From NCBI GenBank assembly GCA_013396995.1, contig VWZP01001599.1, forward strand, positions 448,206-512,205: a stretch of 64,000 bases of DNA, read 5' to 3'. This DNA is from Dicaeum eximium (lineage: Eukaryota > Chordata > Aves > Passeriformes > Dicaeidae). This document shows positions 58,146 to 64,000 of this stretch, piece by piece; position 1 is the stretch's first letter, and each line of letters starts with the position of its first letter. The position numbers were made by a program, and so were the translations under genes. The notes under the pieces were generated by a model. The model was given only the letters and a program-made list of their open reading frames with translations, was not told where the DNA came from and made no database searches.

Positions 58146-61100
58146 TATCTAATCCATTCCACCACTATCATAGTACCAAATCAACTCATAGTTTTTAATG
58201 AATTTACCAACATAGCACATGTCATGTAAGTGGCTACAAGAAAGACTAAGAATCATATGGAAAATAAAGTCGAAGGAGTAAAAGAAGCAGCCCAGGGGTT
58301 TTTGAGATACCTAAATAAGCTCAGATACAATATTGTGTATTCCTGACATATCTATTATTACTATAGATTTTCTTTTGTAATATAAGCAAAGAAAAATTGC
58401 TTACAAAAATTACCCATTTTCTTTCCCTGTAAAAATTATTTAATTTCAATAGATTTGCCCAAGTGACTCATTTGTACCAGTCTATCTATGTAAAATTCAA
58501 GGCTAATTCTTGCTCATTTAACAGAAAGCACTTCCAATCATTCATTGGAAATAGTCCACTATAATTGTTTATATATTTAATGGCAACCTTAATGCTAGAA
58601 TTTCCTAACTTTTCAGAGGTTTTTCTTTACAACTGGAATATTTTAAGTATTTTTAAAGCAATTTGCTAGATATTAAGAAAAAGTGTAAAGTGAAAAAAGA
58701 GCTTTCATCACACATATTGTATGAACTCTTCCTTTTAGTGAGTTGACAATCTTTAAACTATAGGTCCTTCTTATTTTATTAAACTTTGTAACTCATCAGT
58801 GACATTGTCACCCTCCAGGGAAGATTTTACAGGAAAATGAGATATATGCTTTACCAGTAGATTTAGTTATCCATTAGTATGTTGTCTTTCTGAAAGATGT
58901 GATGATTCTGAATCCTTATGTGAAATTATTCTGAAGCGTACTACTGAGTCTTCTTGCTTTTTTCTTTGCCATGGTTGCCATCCTCACAGATTTCTCAGGC
59001 ACAGTTTTGCTTTATGCCTTTTTCCTGAGATGTCCCATTCTACATTTCATTCTTGATCCTCCAATTATTCTCAGTTCCCAAATCTACTTTCTCCTTTTGA
59101 TTCAAGGTGACATCTCAGTCTCTTTCAATTACTAACACCAGGTGTTGTCCCACACATTTTGGGGCAGCATGTGTGTAAGCAGTTACTTCCTTTCCCACAG
59201 TTTGTCATGGTGGTAATTTTTTTGTCCATATAGATTATGCAGATCTGCTTCACCAGGCCTGGCATCTTCCTGTTATTGTGTCCGCACTTCTTCCACAGTT
59301 TGCACAGTGAAATCTTGTCCAGTGTGCTAATTCCAAACCTTTCACTTCCATCTAGGCCTGAAATTAACACCTTTCTGCCAGCCATAGATGGCATCTGTGC
59401 CAGCTATGGTGGATTATCTTCTGAGATCAAGTCTTGACAATTTTGCACGTCATTCTTCATGAAAAGTAAAAGGTGACTGTTCAAGACAGAAATATCTACA
59501 TTTTTCGTAGCTTGTGGATATAACATTTTGGGTCAACCTGTTATTTCAAATTGCATTGAGCCTTTAGGATCCACAAAACAACAGAAAATGCCATTTTATG
59601 GTGCCAGACTCCAATTTGGTCCTGAGATACTCATATTCCTTCCACAGTGAAGATGCTTAGGAAAATGATGCATGGATGATGAACATGCCTAAACAAAACA
59701 AGAAAAACAAAGAAACAAAAAGAAGAAAGAGCAATAATACACAAGAAGAGATTGCAAGAGGGTTGTGTTAAAACTTTAGGGTTTTTTACTTACCTAAAAC
59801 TGATATGGAATTGCCTTCACTCACTCAAACATTTCATTTTAAAACAGAGCCTTTATAAAAAATATTTATCCAACTTGCAAGTGATGACATTTATAGGATA
59901 TGCAAGTGCTTATTTCCTCTCTGAAATGAGAAATTGGAATGGATTTCTTTTTTCTAAATCTAAATGGTTTCAAAAGCTTCCTTCTCAGCAGAATATCCTA
60001 AGCACCTTACAGAGGCCTCGGTTTTAGTGCATTTTCTGTGAAAGAGTCTTCAGCCAAAAATACAAGATTGAAGAACTTGGGAATAAACAGAAAATGAAAG
60101 AGCTCAACACAAATTGTGAAGGATCATTCTGGGATCTAGAAACTGTTCTAATGATCATGCATTTTTCACAAGTATTAATAATGAATGCAAAATAATATTC
60201 ATTATTTTAACGTGAGCCAAAACCCAGGAAACATATGTACACTCTTCTTTGCATGGAACCCAGTAGTCTAGGTAGACTCAAATAAGCTCCCTGAATGAGG
60301 ACTCTGATTTCACAGTCACAGCAATCCTTATTTGTGAATTTCAAATCAATTCAGGTCTTTTAAGGTGCTATGAAAGCCAGCTCAGCTGGGATGCACAGTG
60401 CCAGCATTTTAGCACCATTTAGCACAATTTAGTACCATTTAGTACCACAGTCACATTCAGATGCAGAAGGAGTCTATCATTCTTCAAACACATGAGAGGT
60501 TAGAATTATTTTAGAGAATTTTTGTCTTACACTTCAGAAGTGCTCTCATATTTAAGCCACACTGGGTGCCTAAGCTCCTTACGTTAATAGGAAATCCAGC
60601 ATTCCTGGAACTGAGCATAACTGAACTAAGCAGGCAACAGCTACATCCAGACTGAATTTTAATGCTAGGAAAGGTTAATCCTCAATAAATATATTAATAA
60701 AATATAATTGAAATAGAATAAAAAAGATACATACTTATCACTATGAAGAGTACTGTCTGTGACCTGAAGGAAAAGGAAAGGCATAAGCAAGTAGCATTAA
60801 TAGTTTAACCAAGGAAAATGCAATGTATTCATTTCCTTTTATTTTAATAATTGACAACAAATTGCTCCAAATTGCTATACAGCATCCAAATACTTATTCA
60901 CTATTATGCATAATAATATTATGTAAATTGCTATAGTTAACCTCTTTAACACTCCAAATACAAGGCTCTAGTGTAAGATGTTAATGCAGTATTTATTATT
61001 ACTTGGCGACAGCGCCTTCTTCACTAAAGATTTTTTACTTATTGATGTGACCAATTCCTGTTAAGAATACCGACAAAAATGACAACTCCAATGCTTAGGT

Positions 61101-62699
61101 TAATGCCACAATTCCTCTGCATGTGCATTCTGATTGCAAATTTAAAAGGATGACATGTATGACATGGCCTTTTTCCCAGCATCACCGCTTCCTGTTGCTC
61201 TGCTGCATGTTGAAAAACCAAAATCAATATTCTAGCTGTTTGTCTGCTTGGTTTTTTAAATCTGACAACAGTAAAAAACAGACCAGAATAATACAAATAT
61301 TAAGTTTAAAACTGATTCTAAGTCCTTTATTATCCTTTTACTTTTTTTTATTCAGAAGTGCACCTTACTAGTGTAATCCAGCCTTGAACAAACTGGAATA
61401 ACTGGAATAACCAGCAAATTTGCTTAACTCCCATATAATTTAAAAAAAAAAAAGTGTCTTAACAGTCTTTCCTAAAGGACTATTAAGAATGAATACATTT
61501 TAAGACATTGATCATAGTAATATATGAATTTGTTAAATCCTTCTCTATAATCAGACAGTTCTTGTTGTCTTTCTGTGCTGCAACATCACCCACCAAATGT
61601 CTTCTTGTGACAGAAACATGCTTGATACTCACATTTTAAGAAGTGTTAAACAAACTTCCCAGTTTTCTCCACAGCTCCTCCCACTTCTTTTGCTTATTTT
61701 TTGTTATGTATTTAATCCTTCTGAAAGTTCCACCAGCACTTGGTTATAAAATTCTATATTCATGTATACCACAGGTGAATGTTTCAGTCTTCCATACCAT
61801 TTCTATTTTAATCCTCCCTTAAAAGATGACAACACATTCCAAACTTAGAAGTCCATTTCCTAAACCTATGTAGGTATGATAAATAAGGGCTTGTATCAGC
61901 AGAATACACTTAAGTCCTTTTCTTTAATCTCATTATTTCAACTCATTCTTCTACTCCATCCTGAATTAATAGAAAGACTTAATTCACATTAGGAGCTTGA
62001 CATTTGAAGTAAGACTATGCAGTAGGAAATAAAAAGCTTTAACATCAAATAGTGTTTCTATAATGTACAAGGAAACAAAAGACTGTATTTTCTCAGTACT
62101 TAAATTACTTAGGTGTCCAACATCCAAATGAAATCTGAAAATCCTATTGAAAATTACAGCCTTTAGAAGGACTAAATGCTCTAGAAGATAATTACCATCA
62201 ATCGAAATTGAAACAATAACTGCATATTTGAGAATGGAATGTAAATTAAGGACCATAGGCTTGTTTTTCACATGGACTAGTAAATCAAACAGACTTTCTT
62301 GATTTTCTTTTGTGAGTAGTAGGGTGAATGCATGACAAATTCATATCACACAGACTAATTTAAAACTGAAGTCTATCCAATTCAAATTCTTTATTTGTAA
62401 AATGAGCATAATAAAAATGGTATTATATACTATGTTTTACTACATACCATTAGTCATTATTGGTAAGTTTCTTGGGCTATATGAAAGCATCTTCATTGTA
62501 TTTCTGAACTTTCTTTCCAAAAAATTACCTAATGATCTACAACTTTACTTTTTAAAAGAGATTGGGAAGGGTATACATAACATCTAATGAAAATAAGAAA
62601 AGCAATCAGTATAACAAGGTGGAATGTTTGAATTTATTAATTGTCCTTACTTAATCTGCAGAAAACAATTTAGAAGTACTTCAGCATAACTGAAGAATG
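58146..62699. other. Unique AT-rich stretch, no gene recognised
   Basis: Apart from a 10-bp-period tandem array at 60399-60448 no structure is recognised. Short frames (59125-59437 on both strands, 59752-60027 plus) have no family match. Confidence 0.55.
60399..60448. repeat. 10-bp-period tandem array
   Basis: Five successive decamers, CCAGCATTTT, AGCACCATTT, AGCACAATTT, AGTACCATTT and AGTACCACAG, lie in register. The period is close to one helical turn, so the ATTT tracts are phased on one face of the DNA. Confidence 0.8.
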
Positions 62700-63190
62700 A
62701 CTGACCTGCTGGAAAGAACCTCAGCAGATCATCTAGTCCAACATCACTCTTTGAAGTAGTGTCAACACAGCAGGTTACTCAGGTCTCTGTCCATAAAGGA
62801 TATAATTCAGTATTTCTAAGGATGGACACTATGTAGCCTCTCCAAACAATATGTTCTGTGTATGACAACCTTCGCAATAAAATCTTTTACTTTGTATTTA
62901 AGTGAAATTTCCTGTATTTCAGTTTGGCACTGCCTCTTGGTATTTCAGAAGGCACCGCTAAGACTCTTTGTCTTCTTTGCTCCTTTCCCAAGACCATCAG
63001 AGATCCTCCTGGGCATTCTCTTCTCCCAACTTGAGTTGTCCCAACTCTCTCCTCATCTTGACATAGCTCAAATGCTGCAAGTTTTTTTAGTCTTCATGGC
63101 CCTGTGCTGGATTCCAATATATCCAAGTCCCTGTCATACCAGGGAGCCTCAGACTGGACACAGAACTCCAGCTATGGCCTCCTCATGAGA
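62700..63190 (-). mobile_element. CR1 LINE, 3' UTR (antisense)
   Basis: The plus strand shows CATCTAGTCCAACATCACTC, a GTGAAATTTCCTGTATTTCAG segment, GATCCTCCTGGGCATTCTC, TTCATGGCCCTGTGCTGGATT and GAGCCTCAGACTGGACACAG, which are successive parts of the CR1 3' region in reverse. Frames at 62862-63188 and 63104-63292 (plus) are repeat artefacts. It extends further 5' than the tails at 4556 and 22958 but includes no reverse-transcriptase motif. Confidence 0.85.
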
Positions 63191-64000
63191 AATCCTTTTC
63201 TAAAAATGAATGAGAAAATACTTCCTTTTTTTAAAATCAGGCTACTCTTAAACTTAGTTCCTAAAACAGCAGGATTTCATTTTCCGACTTGAACAAAATT
63301 TCTCTGGAAAGCGCCTTGACTCTAAATATTTTAATTACAGCAAGAGCTGAATCAAAGATTAACAAGGATACAAAGAGTTTAAAACTCAAAGAAAAGTCAC
63401 TATGGAATCCTGGGCTAATTGAGGGTTTACCCCCAAAGCTTAGTAACCGAAGCAATGTAAATACAACATTGACAGTTCAAGGTTTGTGTAACAGGCAGCT
63501 GTGAGAAGTCATAGCAAATTATCTGCCTACTTAAGATGAAGTATCACAAAGACTGATTTCAGTGTTTTCCTTGGCCTGTTTCACATTCATCCATATTTTC
63601 TTTTGATTGCAGAGTTTGTTTATGGGTTTATCATTAGAGTTTCAGAACACTTCATCTGTCTTTTTCACTTGGTACAGAGTAGCTACTAAGCAAATATATT
63701 TGTCATATAATCAGTGAAAATCTGACAATACTCCTGCTTCTTGTTCAGCTGTAACTTGAGCTAGGCATATTGTTTGCATTTCATGAGTCTGTGTTTGAGA
63801 AATATACAAATATTTCTTTTACCAAACTTTGTGGCAAATGGATACTAAAAATAAAGAAAAATTAAATAAATCATCACGAAATCTATAGCTAAACTTTGAT
63901 CTCTTGGAATTATGCAGTATCTGTGAAAACAGTTGTCAAAATCCTCTTATCATTTTTGCATCCAAAAGCCATCCAGCATCAATGAGATTAGATTAGAAAT
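63191..64000. other. Unique AT-rich end of window
   Basis: No repeat or exon is recognised. Two overlapping frames around 63261-63504 on opposite strands are chance. Confidence 0.55.

Noticed and set aside
1..64000. tRNA, rRNA, microRNA or CRISPR-like arrays
   Set aside because: I saw no tRNA A/B-box pair with a cloverleaf, no rRNA similarity and no regularly spaced repeat array. The tandem repeats found have no spacers and the sequence is animal nuclear DNA.

Overview
The window is vertebrate nuclear DNA and almost certainly comes from a bird. It is AT-rich, has no dense open reading frames, and carries the two repeat classes that dominate avian genomes: many short, 5'-truncated CR1 LINE copies (mostly 3' ends, on both strands) and ERV remnants, chiefly solo LTRs of families I recognise from avian genomes. 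A placement nearer Neoaves or passerines is inference from LTR style only. By my coordinates, recognisable repeats cover roughly one seventh of the 64 kb; the rest is single-copy-looking intergenic or intronic sequence. One assembly gap (36 N) lies at 24477-24512.

No protein-coding gene can be assigned with confidence. The open frames present are short, biased towards residues expected from AT-rich random sequence, or lie inside repeats. The best candidate for a host exon is a 153-nt, phase 0-0 open block on the minus strand at 41662-41814. It has a strong splice donor, and an AATAAA on the same strand lies about 120 nt further downstream. I do not recognise its product.

Layout: 0-8.9 kb is unique AT-rich sequence with one CR1 tail (4.56 kb) and a CAAA-type low-complexity tract (7.96 kb). 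From 8.9 to 10.3 kb there are two LTR pieces. From 10.3 to 25.5 kb there is a long unique stretch with a (CA)n/poly-A tract, a CR1 scrap and the assembly gap. From 25.5 to 27.8 kb a (CA/TG/TA)n tract is followed by a decayed ERVL-type provirus interior (leader, gag, protease, edge of reverse transcriptase) that stops abruptly against an antisense CR1. From 27.8 to 44.7 kb there is an old sense CR1 (34.1 kb), an antisense LTR abutting a CR1 reverse-transcriptase fragment (35.8-36.8 kb), a 221-bp internally deleted solo LTR (40.9 kb) and the candidate exon (41.7 kb). From 44.7 to 50 kb there are three CR1 copies and a CpG-decayed, LTR-like GC-rich block (46.6-47.4 kb). From 56.1 to 58.1 kb two solo LTRs of different classes sit about 0.4 kb apart, each with a candidate target-site duplication. 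A further CR1 lies at 62.7-63.2 kb.

The annotated elements do not form a working system. Every retroelement is truncated, solo or mutated. The window reads as a gene desert or a very large intron that has taken in CR1 and ERV insertions of several ages. I found no convincing undescribed system; the items most worth checking are the minus-strand exon candidate, the ERVL/CR1 chimera, the paired solo LTRs and several perfect palindromes.
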